Assembly: GCA_016869675.1 (NCBI GenBank)
Contig: VGDP01000009.1
Coordinates: forward strand, 1 to 64,000
DNA length: 64,000 nt
Direction of reading: 5' to 3'
Source of the DNA: Alphaproteobacteria bacterium
GTDB lineage: Bacteria > Pseudomonadota > Alphaproteobacteria > SP197
Part shown: positions 8,688 to 19,835 of the stretch, one piece after another
How positions within the stretch are numbered: position 1 is the first letter of the stretch
How the letters are laid out: every line of letters begins with the position of its first letter
Notes under the pieces: generated by a model
What the model was told of the DNA's origin: nothing
Database searches by the model: none
Seen by the model: only the letters and a program-made list of their open reading frames with translations
Translations under genes and position numbers: made by a program

Positions 8688-9845
8688 TCACACCAAGTGC
8701 GCGATGACGCTGTTGAGCACGGCGCGGCCCCGGGCCGTCGCTCGGATGCCGGCGGCGTCCGCCACCACGAAGCCCCCGGCCACCAGCGGCGCCAGACGAT
8801 CGGCGCGAAGGGCGTCGTCGAGCGCGCGGCCGGTGGCGCGCGCGAAGCGATCGCGCGCGATGCCTTCGTCCAGGCGCAGGCCCATCAGCAGCGCCTCCTC
8901 GACCGCGTCGTCGGGGTCGAGGACGGTCGTGGACTCGGTGCCGTGGCCGTGCGCGGCGACGAGCGCGCGCCACGTCTCGGGCAGGCGGGCGCGCACGATG
9001 GCGCGGCGGCCCGCGCCCTCACCGATGCGGCCGTGCGCGCCGGGGCCGAGGCCGATCCAATCGCCGGCGAGCCAGTAGATCAGGTTGTGCCGGCATTCCT
9101 CGCCGGGACGCGCGTGGTTCGACACCTCGTAGGCGCGGAAGCCGGCGCCAGCCAGGATGTCCTGCGTCGTTTCCCACAGGGTGATCGCCACGTCCTCGTC
9201 GAGCGTGGGCAACGCGCCCTGGCGGTGCAGGCCGTGGAAGTGCGTGCCGGGCTCGATGGTCAACTGGTAGGCCGAGACGTGCGTCGTGCCGAAGGCGAGC
9301 GCGCGCGCGAGCTCGGCGCGCCAGGCATCCGGCGTCTGGCCGGGCCGGGCGTAGATCAGATCGAGCGAGGCGCGCGGGAAGATCGCGCACGCCAGGTCGA
9401 CGGCGCGCGCGGCCTCGGACGCCGAATGATGCCGGCCGAGGAGACGCAGCGCGTCGTCGTCGAGCGCCTGGACGCCGATGGAGACGCGGTTGACGCCGGC
9501 GGCGCGGAAGCCCGTGAACCGCGCGGCCTCGACCGAGGTCGGGTTGGCCTCAAGCGTGACCTCGACGTCGTCGGCCAAGGCGAAACGCGCGGCGATGGTG
9601 TCGAGTACGGCGCCGACGATCGCCGGGTCCATCAGCGACGGCGTGCCGCCGCCGAAGAACACGGTCGCCACCGCGCGCTCTGATGCCTCCTTCGATGCCG
9701 CATGGTCCAGCTCGGCCAGCAACGCAGCGCGCCAGCCCGCCTGGTCGATCGCCGCGCGCACGTGGCTGTTGAAATCGCAGTAGGGGCACTTGGCCAGGCA
9801 GAACGGCCAGTGAACGTAGACCCCGATCGGGTCAGGCGCGGCCAA
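8688..9845 (-). CDS. hemW: HemW-type radical SAM heme chaperone
   Basis: A radical-SAM protein long annotated as oxygen-independent coproporphyrinogen oxidase but shown in the HemW group to be a heme chaperone. The cluster motif CLAKCPYCDF (Cys 16, 20, 23) has the CxxxCxxC spacing and follows VYVHWPFC. Then come FFGGGTPSLM and a NRVSIGVQALDD segment, and a C-terminal HemN-type domain. I chose a TTG start at 9845, giving 385 residues, because it is the nearest start codon before the conserved YVHWPF; a longer open frame exists only by running through rdgB. This start overlaps the end of rdgB by 14 bp. The extra residues CN typical of true HemN (CxxxCxxCxC) are not present, which favours HemW. 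Confidence 0.93.
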   Translation of the reverse strand: MAAPDPIGVYVHWPFCLAKCPYCDFNSHVRAAIDQAGWRAALLAELDHAASKEASERAVATVFFGGGTPSLMDPAIVGAVLDTIAARFALADDVEVTLEANPTSVEAARFTGFRAAGVNRVSIGVQALDDDALRLLGRHHSASEAARAVDLACAIFPRASLDLIYARPGQTPDAWRAELARALAFGTTHVSAYQLTIEPGTHFHGLHRQGALPTLDEDVAITLWETTQDILAGAGFRAYEVSNHARPGEECRHNLIYWLAGDWIGLGPGAHGRIGEGAGRRAIVRARLPETWRALVAAHGHGTESTTVLDPDDAVEEALLMGLRLDEGIARDRFARATGRALDDALRADRLAPLVAGGFVVADAAGIRATARGRAVLNSVIAHLV

Positions 9846-10431
9846 GATGCGCCACCAGCTTGGCGAACGCGCGCGCGCGGTGATTGAAGCGCCGCTTCTC
9901 CTCGGGCGCCATCTCGGCGAAGGTGCGGCCCTCGCCATCGGGTTCGAAGACGGGGTCGTAGCCGAAGCCATTGGCGCCGCGCGGCGGCGACACCAGGACA
10001 CCATCGACCGTGCCTTCGAACAGGTCGACGCCACCGCCGGGAAGCGCCAACGCGAGCGTGGCGACGAAGCGCGCGCGGCGGTCGGCGCGTCCGGCCAGTT
10101 CCCGCTCGATGCGCGCGAAGGCGGCCGCGTAGTCACGTGCCGGCCCGGCCCAGCGCGCCGTGTGCACGCCCGGCTGGCCGCCCAGCGCCGCGATCATCAG
10201 GCCCGAATCGTCGGCCAGCGCCGGCAGGCCCGTGGCATCGGCGGCGGCGCGCGCCTTCAGCGTGGCGTTCGCGGCGAAGGTATCGCCGGTCTCCGCGGGC
10301 TGGGCCAAGCCGAGTTCGGACGCGCCAACCGGCACGACGCCGAGCGGCGCCAGCAGATCGACGATCTCGCGCACCTTGCCCGGGTTGTGGCTGGCAACGA
10401 CGAGCCGATCGCCGGCCCTGAGCCGCGTCAT
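9832..10431 (-). CDS. rdgB: XTP/dITP diphosphatase (non-canonical purine NTP pyrophosphatase)
   Basis: Removes inosine and xanthosine triphosphates from the nucleotide pool. The 199-residue protein has the family landmarks [13 protein letters not shown] at residues 11-23, [24 protein letters not shown] with the metal-binding acid pair, [10 protein letters not shown], and [17 protein letters not shown] at the C-terminus. It starts inside the stop of rph (ATGA overlap) and its end overlaps the start of hemW, so rph-rdgB-hemW form a tightly coupled operon, the common alphaproteobacterial order. Confidence 0.97.
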   Translation of the reverse strand: MTRLRAGDRLVVASHNPGKVREIVDLLAPLGVVPVGASELGLAQPAETGDTFAANATLKARAAADATGLPALADDSGLMIAALGGQPGVHTARWAGPARDYAAAFARIERELAGRADRRARFVATLALALPGGGVDLFEGTVDGVLVSPPRGANGFGYDPVFEPDGEGRTFAEMAPEEKRRFNHRARAFAKLVAHLGRA

Positions 10432-11168
10432 GGTGTCGTAGCGGTGGCCGCGTCGATGGCCACGCGCTGCGCCGCGACCAGGCGCGCGATGCCGGCGCGC
10501 GCGAGCGCGATCAGCTCGGCCAACTGCGCCTCGGTGAAGGGGTGGGCCTCGGCGGTCGCCTGCACCTCGATCAGCGCGCCCGCGCCGGTCAGCACGAAGT
10601 TGGCGTCGGCCTCGGCGCCGGAATCCTCGGCGTAGTCGAGGTCGAGCACGGCCTGGCCGCCGACGATGCCGCAGCTGATCGCCGCCACATGATCGGCGAT
10701 CGGCAGCGCGGCCAGGGCCTTGGCTGCGACCAGGCGCGCGCAGGCGCGGTGCAGCGCGACGAAGGCGCCGGTGATCGCCGCCGTGCGCGTACCCCCGTCG
10801 GCCTGCAGCACGTCGCAGTCGATCTTGATCTGCCGCTCTCCCAGGAGGTCGAGCCGCGTCACCGCGCGCAAACTGCGGCCGATCAGGCGCTGGATCTCGT
10901 GGGTGCGACCACCCTGGCGGCCGCGCGCGGCCTCACGCTCGGTGCGGGTGTGAGTGGAGCGCGGCAGCATGCCGTACTCGGCCGTCACCCAGCCCTTGCC
11001 GCTGTTGCGCAGGAACGGCGGCACCCGTTCCTCGACGCTGGCGGTGCATAGCACGTGCGTGTCGCCGAAGCGCGCGAGGCAGCTTCCTTCGGCGTGCTTG
11101 GCCCAGCCGGCTTCAAGCCGGACGGCGCGGAGTTCATCGGGCGCTCGGCCCGAGGGGCGGAGGGTCAT
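10428..11168 (-). CDS. rph: Ribonuclease PH
   Basis: Phosphorolytic 3'-5' exoribonuclease trimming tRNA precursors. 246 residues from ATG 11168. The N-terminus [14 protein letters not shown] corresponds to the family's RPSGR start. Then come [72 protein letters not shown] (phosphate/active-site region) and [13 protein letters not shown]. The frame stays open 58 codons upstream, but those residues are unlike the family. It is the first gene of rph-rdgB-hemW. Genes rph and hrcA usually face away from each other in alphaproteobacteria; here a transglutaminase-like gene lies between them. Confidence 0.97.
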   Translation of the reverse strand: MTLRPSGRAPDELRAVRLEAGWAKHAEGSCLARFGDTHVLCTASVEERVPPFLRNSGKGWVTAEYGMLPRSTHTRTEREAARGRQGGRTHEIQRLIGRSLRAVTRLDLLGERQIKIDCDVLQADGGTRTAAITGAFVALHRACARLVAAKALAALPIADHVAAISCGIVGGQAVLDLDYAEDSGAEADANFVLTGAGALIEVQATAEAHPFTEAQLAELIALARAGIARLVAAQRVAIDAATATTP

Positions 11169-11238
11169 GGCTCGAATCCTGGATGGGGCGCGCAACCTAG
11201 CGCCGCGACCCCGACCCGTCAAAGCCGGCCGCGCCAAG

Positions 11239-12042
11239 CTAGAATGGCGCGAGCGCGAACGGCGGATCGCCCATGCCCGAGGCATCGGTCGCGGCCCCGA
11301 TGAGCGCCGCCAGAGCATCACCGCGCGCCAGCCATGCCGCATCCAGATGCGGCGGGTTCGACGCGGACTCGCGCCGCGAGTCCCAATCCGACGTCAACCG
11401 GTCGCGAAGCGCGAGATGGTCGCGCGCGAGGTTGACCCACAGGAACCAGACGCCGCCGTCCGCGCCGTGGCCGCACGCCTCAGCCACGATGGCGCCGGCG
11501 CGGTACGCGCGCCACGCTTCGTCGGCGGTCAGGAACGCGTCGTCCGGCAGGTCGGCGGGGTCGAAGGCGATGCCCAGGTGGCGACGGTGGGCCTCGTCGG
11601 GCTGCGCGTCGGCGCGTGCCCAGGGCGGACCCGTCGGTCGGTACTCGCAGATCCAGTGGTCCTCGAGGCGACCCGGCGTGAAGTAGCGCGCGAAGCCGCA
11701 GCGCACACGCACCGCTACGTCGTGCCGACGGAGGAACGCGCACGTGAGCAGGGCGAAATCGCGGCAGGTGCCGACATCGCGCAGGCCCGGCGGCCGGGCC
11801 TGGCCGAGCGGCCGGTCCGCGCGCGCCATGAGGCGGTCGAGGCGCGCCGCCACAGGCAGCGTGGCACGCGAGACCGTGTCGCAGTCGGCCTCCGTCACGC
11901 CGTAGAGGTCCAGATGGGCGTCGTGCACCAACAGGCCGCGCACCGCCGCGAGGATGGCGCCGATGTCCCCGTCCAGAGCCGCGATGGCGGGACCGTGGCG
12001 ACCCGGATCAAGGAACCCTTCAATACGCCGGTAGACGTTCAT
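11239..12042 (-). CDS. Transglutaminase-like (cysteine-protease-fold) protein
   Basis: A 267-residue cytoplasmic protein with the transglutaminase-like catalytic core: Cys in [15 protein letters not shown], His in DHWICEY, and an Asp downstream in [11 protein letters not shown]. Most relatives are annotated only as transglutaminase domain proteins and are thought to be peptidases or amidases rather than cross-linking enzymes. I chose the ATG at 12042 because it begins the recognisable N-terminus and leaves a 102-bp divergent gap to hrcA; a longer frame would run antisense through hrcA. The gene is followed 70 bp later by rph on the same strand. The TAG stop is at 11239-11241. Confidence 0.8.
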   Translation of the reverse strand: MNVYRRIEGFLDPGRHGPAIAALDGDIGAILAAVRGLLVHDAHLDLYGVTEADCDTVSRATLPVAARLDRLMARADRPLGQARPPGLRDVGTCRDFALLTCAFLRRHDVAVRVRCGFARYFTPGRLEDHWICEYRPTGPPWARADAQPDEAHRRHLGIAFDPADLPDDAFLTADEAWRAYRAGAIVAEACGHGADGGVWFLWVNLARDHLALRDRLTSDWDSRRESASNPPHLDAAWLARGDALAALIGAATDASGMGDPPFALAPF

Positions 12043-12078
12043 GGTGCCTGAGGTCGCGGCGCAGTGGTCCTGGCGGCG

Positions 12079-12107
12079 TTGACGGGGCCGAGGGGCCCAC
12101 TTAAATA
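12079..12107 (+). promoter_or_regulatory. Sigma-70-like promoter of hrcA
   Basis: TTGACG (12079-12084), a 17-bp spacer and TAAATA (12102-12107) match the -35/-10 consensus with ideal spacing. Transcription would begin near 12114, about 30 bases before the hrcA ATG. No CIRCE inverted repeat (TTAGCACTC / GAGTGCTAA) was found nearby. Confidence 0.6.
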
Positions 12108-12144
12108 CATCGGAGTATCGTTTGAAGTCCGTCGAATCGTTGCC

Positions 12145-13188
12145 ATGGCCGCCCTGAACGAGCTGAACAAGCGATCGCTCGACATCTTCCGCCAGATCGT
12201 CGAGGCGTACGTGGCCACCGGCGAACCGATGGGCTCGCGCACGCTGTCGCGACGCCTGAACGGCAAGCTGTCGCCGGCGACGATCCGCAACGTCATGGCG
12301 GACCTCGAGGATCTGGGCCTGCTGCGCGCGCCGCACACCTCGGCGGGGCGCGTGCCGACGGATTCCGGCCTGCGCCTGTTCGTCGACGGTCTGATGGAGG
12401 TGGGCAACCTGAGTCCCGACGAGCAGGAGACCATCGAGCGCCACTGCCAGGGCGCAGGCCGGACCACCGCGGAGTTGCTCACCGAGGCGACCACCATGCT
12501 GTCGGGCCTGTCGAGCTGCGCCGGTGTGGTCGTGGCGCCCAAGCACGACGCCAGCAAAGTCAGCCACGTGGAGTTCGTGCCGCTGTCCGGCCAACAGGCC
12601 CTGGTGGTGCTGGTCGGCGAGGGCGGCGTCGTCGAGAACCGCGTCATCGACCTGCCGCGCGGGCTGCTGCCCTCGGCCCTGGTGCAGGCGACCAACTACC
12701 TGAACGCACGTCTGGTCGGGCGCGCGCTGGACGACGTACGCTCCCTGGTGCAGCGCGAGCTGGACGACCACACGGCCGAGCTGGATGCCCTGACCGCGCG
12801 GGTGGTCGCCGCCGGCCTAGCGACGCGCGCCGGCGAGGGTGACGAAGGCACCCTGATCGTACGCGGCCACGCCAACCTGCTGAAGGATCTGGCGGCGGTC
12901 CAGGACCTGGACCGCATCCGCAACCTGTTTCAGATCCTGGAGACCAAGCGCGATCTGATGCGCCTGGTCGAGCTGGCCCAGGACGCCGAGGGCGTGCGCA
13001 TCTTCATCGGCGCCGAGCACGCGCTGTTCGGCCTGACCGAGTGTTCGACGGTGGTGGCGCCGTTCCACGACCGCCACGGCCGCATGGTCGGCGCGATCGG
13101 CGTCATCGGCCCGACCCGGTTGAACTACGGCCGCATCATCCCCATGGTCGATTACACCGCGCGCGCGGTCGGCCGCTTGGTGTCGTGA
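12145..13188 (+). CDS. hrcA: Heat-inducible transcription repressor HrcA
   Basis: A 347-residue winged-helix repressor that binds CIRCE operators of chaperonin genes and needs GroEL for folding. I chose ATG 12145 because MAALNELNKRSLDIFRQIVE is the typical start; the frame is open 27 codons further up. The DNA-binding domain ends with SPATIRNVMADLEDLGLL and the marker HTSAGRVPTDSGLRLFVD, and the GAF-like domain closes with VIGPTRLNYGRIIPMVDYTA. No CIRCE element occurs in this window, so its target is probably groESL elsewhere. It leads the hrcA-grpE pair (37-bp gap), itself followed by dnaK-dnaJ. Confidence 0.98.
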   Translation: MAALNELNKRSLDIFRQIVEAYVATGEPMGSRTLSRRLNGKLSPATIRNVMADLEDLGLLRAPHTSAGRVPTDSGLRLFVDGLMEVGNLSPDEQETIERHCQGAGRTTAELLTEATTMLSGLSSCAGVVVAPKHDASKVSHVEFVPLSGQQALVVLVGEGGVVENRVIDLPRGLLPSALVQATNYLNARLVGRALDDVRSLVQRELDDHTAELDALTARVVAAGLATRAGEGDEGTLIVRGHANLLKDLAAVQDLDRIRNLFQILETKRDLMRLVELAQDAEGVRIFIGAEHALFGLTECSTVVAPFHDRHGRMVGAIGVIGPTRLNYGRIIPMVDYTARAVGRLVS

Positions 13189-13225
13189 GCGCCGCGCACC
13201 CCACCCGTCAGAGCCACGGACCGTC

Positions 13226-13834
13226 ATGAACGAGAGCAAGATCGAGCAACCCGGCGGCACGCCCGAGGCCGCCCCGCCCACGGGTGAAGCGGCGGCGACG
13301 ACCGACGCCCCGCCGCCCGCCAACGATGCACCCGCGCCCGAGGCGCGCATCGCCGCGCTCGAGGCCGAGGTCGCCCAGCTGCGCGACCAGGCGTTGCGCG
13401 CCATCGCCGAGACCGAGAACGTGCGGCGGCGGTCCGAGCGTGAGCGCGAGGACGCCGGGCGCTACGCCGTGTCCCGCTTCGCCGGGGCGCTGCTGGACGT
13501 CGCCGACAGCCTGAGCCAGGCGCTGGCCTCGGCCTCCGCCGAGCCCGCCGCGGCGGCCCTGCGCCAGGGCGTCGAACTGACCGAACGCACGCTGCTCGGC
13601 GCCTTCGAGAAGTACGGCGTCAAACGGTTCGACCCCAAGGGCGAGCCGTTCGACCCCAACCTGCACCAGGCCGTCTTCGAGGTGGAGACGGCGGACCAGC
13701 CGGCCGGCACCGTGGCCCAGGTGCTGCGCACCGGCTTCATGCTGCACGGCCGCCTGCTGCGCCCCGCCATGGTGGCGGTGACCAAGAACGGCCCGGCGCG
13801 CGCCGCGGTCATCGCCGTCGATACAATCGCTTGA
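13226..13834 (+). CDS. grpE: Nucleotide exchange factor GrpE
   Basis: Releases ADP from DnaK. The 202-residue protein has an acidic/alanine-rich disordered N-terminus (residues 1-40), then a long coiled coil ([20 protein letters not shown]), the segment [18 protein letters not shown], and the C-terminal beta-wing domain with [13 protein letters not shown] and [20 protein letters not shown]. All parts are in place and the length is normal. It lies 37 bp after hrcA and 148 bp before dnaK; the latter gap holds a separate heat-shock promoter. Confidence 0.98.
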   Translation: MNESKIEQPGGTPEAAPPTGEAAATTDAPPPANDAPAPEARIAALEAEVAQLRDQALRAIAETENVRRRSEREREDAGRYAVSRFAGALLDVADSLSQALASASAEPAAAALRQGVELTERTLLGAFEKYGVKRFDPKGEPFDPNLHQAVFEVETADQPAGTVAQVLRTGFMLHGRLLRPAMVAVTKNGPARAAVIAVDTIA

Positions 13835-13842
13835 CGGAGACG

Positions 13843-13871
13843 CTTGCGGCGGCGGCCCGGCGCGCCCATAT
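13843..13871 (+). promoter_or_regulatory. RpoH (sigma-32)-type heat-shock promoter of dnaK
   Basis: CTTGCG at 13843-13848, a 17-bp spacer and CCATAT at 13866-13871 (within CCCATATAA) fit the alphaproteobacterial RpoH pattern CTTG-N17/18-CYTAT or CCATAT. It begins 9 bp after the grpE stop and lies about 110 bases before the dnaK ATG, leaving a long leader. Confidence 0.6.
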
Positions 13872-13982
13872 AACCGTGCGATCCATGGGGCCAATCCGCG
13901 GGTGCGGCCCCCATCACGAGATCCCGGGGGCTCCGGCGATGCTGAAGCAAGGTCGCCTGGGCTCGCCATGCGAGGAGAAACC

Positions 13983-15914
<1,932 letters not shown>

Positions 15915-15973
15915 CCGATCGAGGGCGGACGCGTGCCGTCCGATCGGGATAGAAGGACACTGTAGGTCGGATC

Positions 15974-15996
15974 GGCGCGGCCATCATGGCCGCGCC
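15974..15996 (+). terminator. Perfect 11-bp hairpin between dnaK and dnaJ
   Basis: GGCGCGGCCAT (15974-15984) and ATGGCCGCGCC (15986-15996) form a perfect inverted repeat with one base between the arms (so the real loop opens the closing pairs). It lies in the 105-bp dnaK-dnaJ gap, 23 bases before the dnaJ ATG, with no T-tract. It could attenuate readthrough or protect the dnaK message end. Confidence 0.5.
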
Positions 15997-16019
15997 GTCC
16001 CGCGTTTCGGGGCGGCTCG

Positions 16020-17141
16020 ATGGCGAAGCAGGACTACTACCAGACGCTGGGGGTCGAGCGCGGCGCCGACGCGGCCGCGCTGAAGTCGGCGTACCGCAAG
16101 ATGGCCATGAAGTATCACCCGGACCGCAATCCCGGTGACGCCGACGCCGAGCGCAGGTTCAAGGAAGTCAGCGAGGCGTACGAGGTCCTGAAGGACGACC
16201 AGAAGCGCGCCGCCTACGACCAGTACGGCCACGCCGCGTTCGACGGCGCCGGCCAGGCGGGCGGTGCCGGCGTCGACTTCTCGTCGACCTTCGCCGACAT
16301 GTTCGACGACCTGTTCGGCGAGCTGGGCGGCCGGAGTCGCGGGCGCGGCGGCCAGCGGCGTGGCGGCGACCTGCGTTACAACCTGGAGATCTCGCTCGAG
16401 GACGCGTTCAAGGGCAAGCAGACCAAGGTCCGCGTGCCCACGGCGGTGGTGTGCGAGTCGTGCACCGGCAGCGGCTCGGCCGATGGCGCCCAGCCAAGCG
16501 CCTGCCCGACCTGCGGCGGCACCGGCAAGCTGCGCGCCCAGCAGGGCTTCTTCACCATCGAGCGCACCTGCGCCACGTGCGGTGGCGCCGGCCGCGTGAT
16601 CCGTGATCCCTGCCGATCCTGCGGCGGCTCGGGCCGGGTGCAGCGGGACAAGACGCTGCAGGTGCAGATCCCCCCAGGCGTGGAGGACGGCACGCGCATC
16701 CGGCTCTCGGGCGAAGGCGAGGCCGGCCTGCGCGGCGCCCCGCCCGGCGATCTGTACATCTTCCTGGCGGTCAAGCCGCACCGAGTGTTCCAGCGCGAAG
16801 GCGTGACGATCCTGTGCCGCGTGCCGATCCCCATGACCACAGCGGCGCTGGGCGGCGCAATCGAAGTACCGACCATCGACGGCGCGCGCGCGCGGGTCAC
16901 CATCCCAGCGGGCACCCAGTCGGGCCACCAGTTCCGCCTGAAGGGCAAGGGCATGGTGCCCATGCGAGGCCAGGGGCGCGGCGACATGATCGTGCAGGCG
17001 ACCATCGAGACGCCGGTCAACCTGAGCGCCAAGCAGAAGGAGCTGCTGAAGGAATTCGACAAGGCGGGCAAGCACACCAGCCCCGAATCGGAAGGCTTTT
17101 TCGCCAAGGTCAAGGATCTGTGGAACGACCTGCGCGAGTAG
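16020..17141 (+). CDS. dnaJ: Chaperone protein DnaJ (Hsp40)
   Basis: Co-chaperone that delivers substrate and stimulates DnaK ATPase. 373 residues. The J domain ([16 protein letters not shown] ... [10 protein letters not shown]) has the HPD motif, and a glycine-rich linker follows. The zinc domain has four CxxCxGxG-type repeats ([36 protein letters not shown]). The C-terminal substrate domains end at [17 protein letters not shown]. The ATG at 16020 gives the standard N-terminus. TAG stop. Transcription is likely shared with dnaK through the hairpin at 15974. Confidence 0.99.
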   Translation: MAKQDYYQTLGVERGADAAALKSAYRKMAMKYHPDRNPGDADAERRFKEVSEAYEVLKDDQKRAAYDQYGHAAFDGAGQAGGAGVDFSSTFADMFDDLFGELGGRSRGRGGQRRGGDLRYNLEISLEDAFKGKQTKVRVPTAVVCESCTGSGSADGAQPSACPTCGGTGKLRAQQGFFTIERTCATCGGAGRVIRDPCRSCGGSGRVQRDKTLQVQIPPGVEDGTRIRLSGEGEAGLRGAPPGDLYIFLAVKPHRVFQREGVTILCRVPIPMTTAALGGAIEVPTIDGARARVTIPAGTQSGHQFRLKGKGMVPMRGQGRGDMIVQATIETPVNLSAKQKELLKEFDKAGKHTSPESEGFFAKVKDLWNDLRE

Positions 17142-17208
17142 CGCGCCGGGTCGCAATTCGCCGTCGCAGGACGTTAATGGTAGATTGCCCGTCACACAGG
17201 ACGCAGCC

Positions 17209-17428
17209 ATGACCGAATCACACAATCAGGCCAGCCGGGACAGGGTGCGCAGCTATCGCCGGCGCATGCGCGCGCGGCCTGCGCCAAGTCCGGATGTGGC
17301 TGCCCGATACGCGTACGCCCGCGTTCAAGGCCGAGGCGCGGCGGAAATCCCGGCTCGTCGCGCGAAGCCGGCGGGCAGGGGAGGACTAGGCGTTCGTCGA
17401 CGCCATCTCGGAGTTCAACGAAGGTTGA
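17209..17428 (+). pseudogene. Broken MazE-type (DUF3018) antitoxin
   Basis: Relic of the antitoxin of a type II toxin-antitoxin pair. ATG 17209 starts MTESHNQASRDRVRSYRRRM, the usual helix of the DUF3018/MazE-like group. Near 17276-17283 one base is missing: in the next frame the sequence continues GLRQVRMWLPDTRTPAFKA and ends ISEFNEG with TGA at 17426-17428. A second lesion, TAG at 17387-17389 (in ...AGED-stop-AFVDAIS), also breaks the continuation; relatives I recall have Gln there, so CAG to TAG is plausible. Its stop overlaps the toxin start by 3 bp, the normal arrangement of the intact pair. Confidence 0.8.
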
Positions 17429-17748
17429 AGCGGGGCGAGATCTGGACCGTTTCCGCCACGGGCTACGCCGGAAAACCTCGGCCAGCCGTGATTGCTTAAG
17501 GCGACGATTTCGCGAATTCGGACTCGGTGACCATTTGTCCTCTGACATCCGATCCGACCCTCGCCCCATTGATCCGTATTCCGATCGACCCTAGTGACGC
17601 GAACGGCCTTAGGTCGAGGTCGCAGCTCATGGTCGACAAGATCACAAAGGTGCGGCGATCGAACCTGGGACGACGTGTCGGCCGCCTTGCAGCACCCGAG
17701 ATGCGAGCCATGAACCGCGCGATGCTGGTGTTTCTTGGGTTGGATTGA
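17425..17748 (+). pseudogene. Broken MazF/PemK-type toxin
   Basis: Relic of a MazF-family mRNA interferase. From TTG 17425 it reads KRGEIWTVSATGYAGKPRPA, which is the family's first strand with the RP loop. It then meets TAA at 17497-17499, where relatives carry VQ or VQGDD (CAA to TAA likely). After the stop the same frame continues unbroken to 17748 through SVTICPLTSDPTLAPLIRI, SQLMVDKITKV (containing the conserved DKI), LGRRVGRL and MNRAMLVFLGLD. Except for the stop the toxin body is complete at 108 codons. Together with the broken antitoxin it is a dead or silenced TA pair. Confidence 0.85.
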
Positions 17749-17891
17749 GTGAGCGCGCCGAACGCTCGGCGTCTAGGAGACCGCTCGCCGCGGAATGGCC
17801 TCGGCCCACGCCGGGCAACGCCATGGCCCTTTCGCCAAGCGCGCGACTGCGCCATCATCGCGGCCACGACGCCCACGCCCGAGGAAGCGCC

Positions 17892-19019
17892 ATGAGCCAG
17901 ATCGCCCGTACCGGGCCGCTCGCCGCGTTCGACACGGATCCCGCGCGCTCGCGCACGCTGCCCGGCTCCTACTACCACGACCCCGCCATCTTCCGGCGCG
18001 AGACGACCGCGCTCTTCCACGCCACGTGGCAGTACGTCGGCCACGTCGCGATGCTGCCCGATCCCGGCAGCTACATCGTGCGCGACATCTTGGACCAGAG
18101 CGTCGCGCTCGTACGCGGCGCCGACGGCGTGATCCGCGCCTTCTTCAACGTCTGCCAGCACCGCGCCCACCGCCTGCTGGAAGGCGAGGGCAACGTCAAG
18201 GCGGTCATCACGTGCCCCTATCACGCGTGGAGTTACGGGCTCGACGGTGCCTTGCGCACGGCGCGCGGTGCCGAGCGCATGGCGCGCTTCGACCAGGGCG
18301 CGTTCTGCCTGACCGCGGTGCCGCTGGGCGAGATGCTGGGCTTCCTGTTTGTCAACCTGGACGGCAAGGCCCCGGCCTTCGAGACCGTGACCGGCGCGTT
18401 GAAGGCCGAGATCGCTGCGTACTCGCCCAACGCGGCGCGGCTCCTGTGCGCGCACCGCAACGAGTTCCCGCTCAAGGCCAACTGGAAGAACTCGGTCGAG
18501 AACTACGACGAGTGCTTCCACTGCCCGGTGCAGCACCAGTCCCTCATCGCCGAGGCGCTCGACTACGCGTCCTACCGGGTGGTGACCCACGAGCATCACC
18601 ACAGCCACACCAGCCGCGCGCCCGACAAGCGTCGCTATACGACCGTCACCGAGGGCGCGGCGAAGCCCGACGCCTTCGCGAGCTGGCTGCTGTTTCCCAA
18701 CTGGTGCATCGAGGCGTACCCGGGCGGCAACCTGACGGTGTTCCACCACGTGCCGATCGGGCCCGAGCAGACGGTGCAGCGCTGCGAGTGGTACTTCCCG
18801 CACGCCACGTCGACGGCGGTCGAGCGCGAGGTGATCGAATTCGTCGACGTGGTGCGTGCCGAGGACATTCCGATCTGCGAGAGCGTGCAGAACGGCCTGC
18901 ACAGCCTGGGCTACCGACGCGGCGCGTTCGTGGTCGACGCGGCGCGCTCCGAGGTGAGCGAGCACGCGGTGCACGACTTCCAGCTCAAGGTGCTACGCGC
19001 GCTGGGCAAGGCGGGCTGA
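17892..19019 (+). CDS. Rieske non-heme iron oxygenase, alpha subunit (betaine/carnitine-type)
   Basis: A 375-residue ring-hydroxylase-type alpha subunit. The Rieske [2Fe-2S] site is CQH (Cys 88, His 90) and CPYHAW (Cys 108, His 111). The mononuclear iron site sits in NYDECFHCPVQH, with His 210 and His 215 and an acidic bridge at Asp 206/Glu 207. The pattern and length are closest to the GbcA/CntA/stachydrine demethylase group, which remove methyl or oxidise quaternary amines; the substrate is inferred. I chose ATG 17892; the frame is open 49 codons upstream, without recognisable sequence. No reductase gene is adjacent; dapB follows 12 bp later and is probably co-transcribed. Confidence 0.85.
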   Translation: MSQIARTGPLAAFDTDPARSRTLPGSYYHDPAIFRRETTALFHATWQYVGHVAMLPDPGSYIVRDILDQSVALVRGADGVIRAFFNVCQHRAHRLLEGEGNVKAVITCPYHAWSYGLDGALRTARGAERMARFDQGAFCLTAVPLGEMLGFLFVNLDGKAPAFETVTGALKAEIAAYSPNAARLLCAHRNEFPLKANWKNSVENYDECFHCPVQHQSLIAEALDYASYRVVTHEHHHSHTSRAPDKRRYTTVTEGAAKPDAFASWLLFPNWCIEAYPGGNLTVFHHVPIGPEQTVQRCEWYFPHATSTAVEREVIEFVDVVRAEDIPICESVQNGLHSLGYRRGAFVVDAARSEVSEHAVHDFQLKVLRALGKAG

Positions 19020-19031
19020 CGCCGTGACGCC

Positions 19032-19835
19032 ATGACCGTCCGCCTGGGCATCGCGGGCGCCGCTGGGCGCATGGGCCAGATGCTGGTGCACGAGGCGGTG
19101 GGCCGATCGGACTGCCGTGTCACCAGCGCGAGCGAGGGGCCCGCGTCCCCGGCGCTCGGCCAGGACGCGGGAACGGCGGCGGGCGTCGCGCCGCTGGGCG
19201 TCGCCATCGGCGCCGACGCGGAGGCCTTCGTGCGGGGGTGCGACGCGGTGCTGGATTTCACGGTGCCGGCGGCGACCGCGCGCCATGCGGTGTTGGCGGC
19301 CCGGCACGGCGTGGCGCTGGTCGCCGGGACGACCGGGCTCAACGCCGAGCAGGAACGCGCTATTGCCGAGGCGGCGCGCACGACCGTCGTGGTGCGCGCG
19401 GCCAACTTCAGCCTGGGCGTGAACCTGCTGCTCGGCCTGGTTGAGCGCGCCGCGCGCAGCCTGGATGCCGCGTGGGACATCGAGATTGTCGAGATGCACC
19501 ACCGCCACAAGGTCGACGCGCCCTCGGGCACGGCGCTGGCGCTGGGCCAGGCCGCGGCGCGCGCGCGCGGCATTTACCTGGATGTGACGTCTGAACGCGG
19601 CCGTGACGGCCTGACGGGCGCGCGCAAGCCTGGCGCCATCGGCTTCGCGAGCTTGCGCGGCGGCGACGTAGCGGGCGAGCACACGGTGCTGTTCGCGGCC
19701 GAGGGCGAACGGCTGGAACTGATCCACAAGGCGACGACGCGGGCGATCTTCGCGCGCGGCGCGCTGGCCGCCGCGCTGTGGACGCCGGGGCGCCCCCCCG
19801 GGCTCTACGCCATGAAGGACGTGCTGGGGCTCTGA
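19032..19835 (+). CDS. dapB: 4-hydroxy-tetrahydrodipicolinate reductase
   Basis: NAD(P)H-dependent step of the lysine/diaminopimelate pathway. 267 residues. The nucleotide-binding loop is GIAGAAGRMGQ at the N-terminus; VLDFTVPAATARHAV and ALVAGTTGLNAEQ follow. The catalytic segment is EMHHRHKVDAPSGTALALG with the conserved His pair and Lys. The C-terminus has FASLRGGDVAGEHTVLFAAEGE. Length and order are normal. Its last 31 bp overlap the end of the convergent DUF2244 gene. Confidence 0.97.
   Translation: MTVRLGIAGAAGRMGQMLVHEAVGRSDCRVTSASEGPASPALGQDAGTAAGVAPLGVAIGADAEAFVRGCDAVLDFTVPAATARHAVLAARHGVALVAGTTGLNAEQERAIAEAARTTVVVRAANFSLGVNLLLGLVERAARSLDAAWDIEIVEMHHRHKVDAPSGTALALGQAAARARGIYLDVTSERGRDGLTGARKPGAIGFASLRGGDVAGEHTVLFAAEGERLELIHKATTRAIFARGALAAALWTPGRPPGLYAMKDVLGL

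Noticed and set aside
12043-12144. CIRCE operator before hrcA
   Set aside because: No TTAGCACTC/GAGTGCTAA inverted repeat was found there or before grpE, dnaK or dnaJ.
16020-17141. Read-through extension of DnaJ past its TAG
   Set aside because: DnaJ proteins end at this point and the downstream codons are not conserved.
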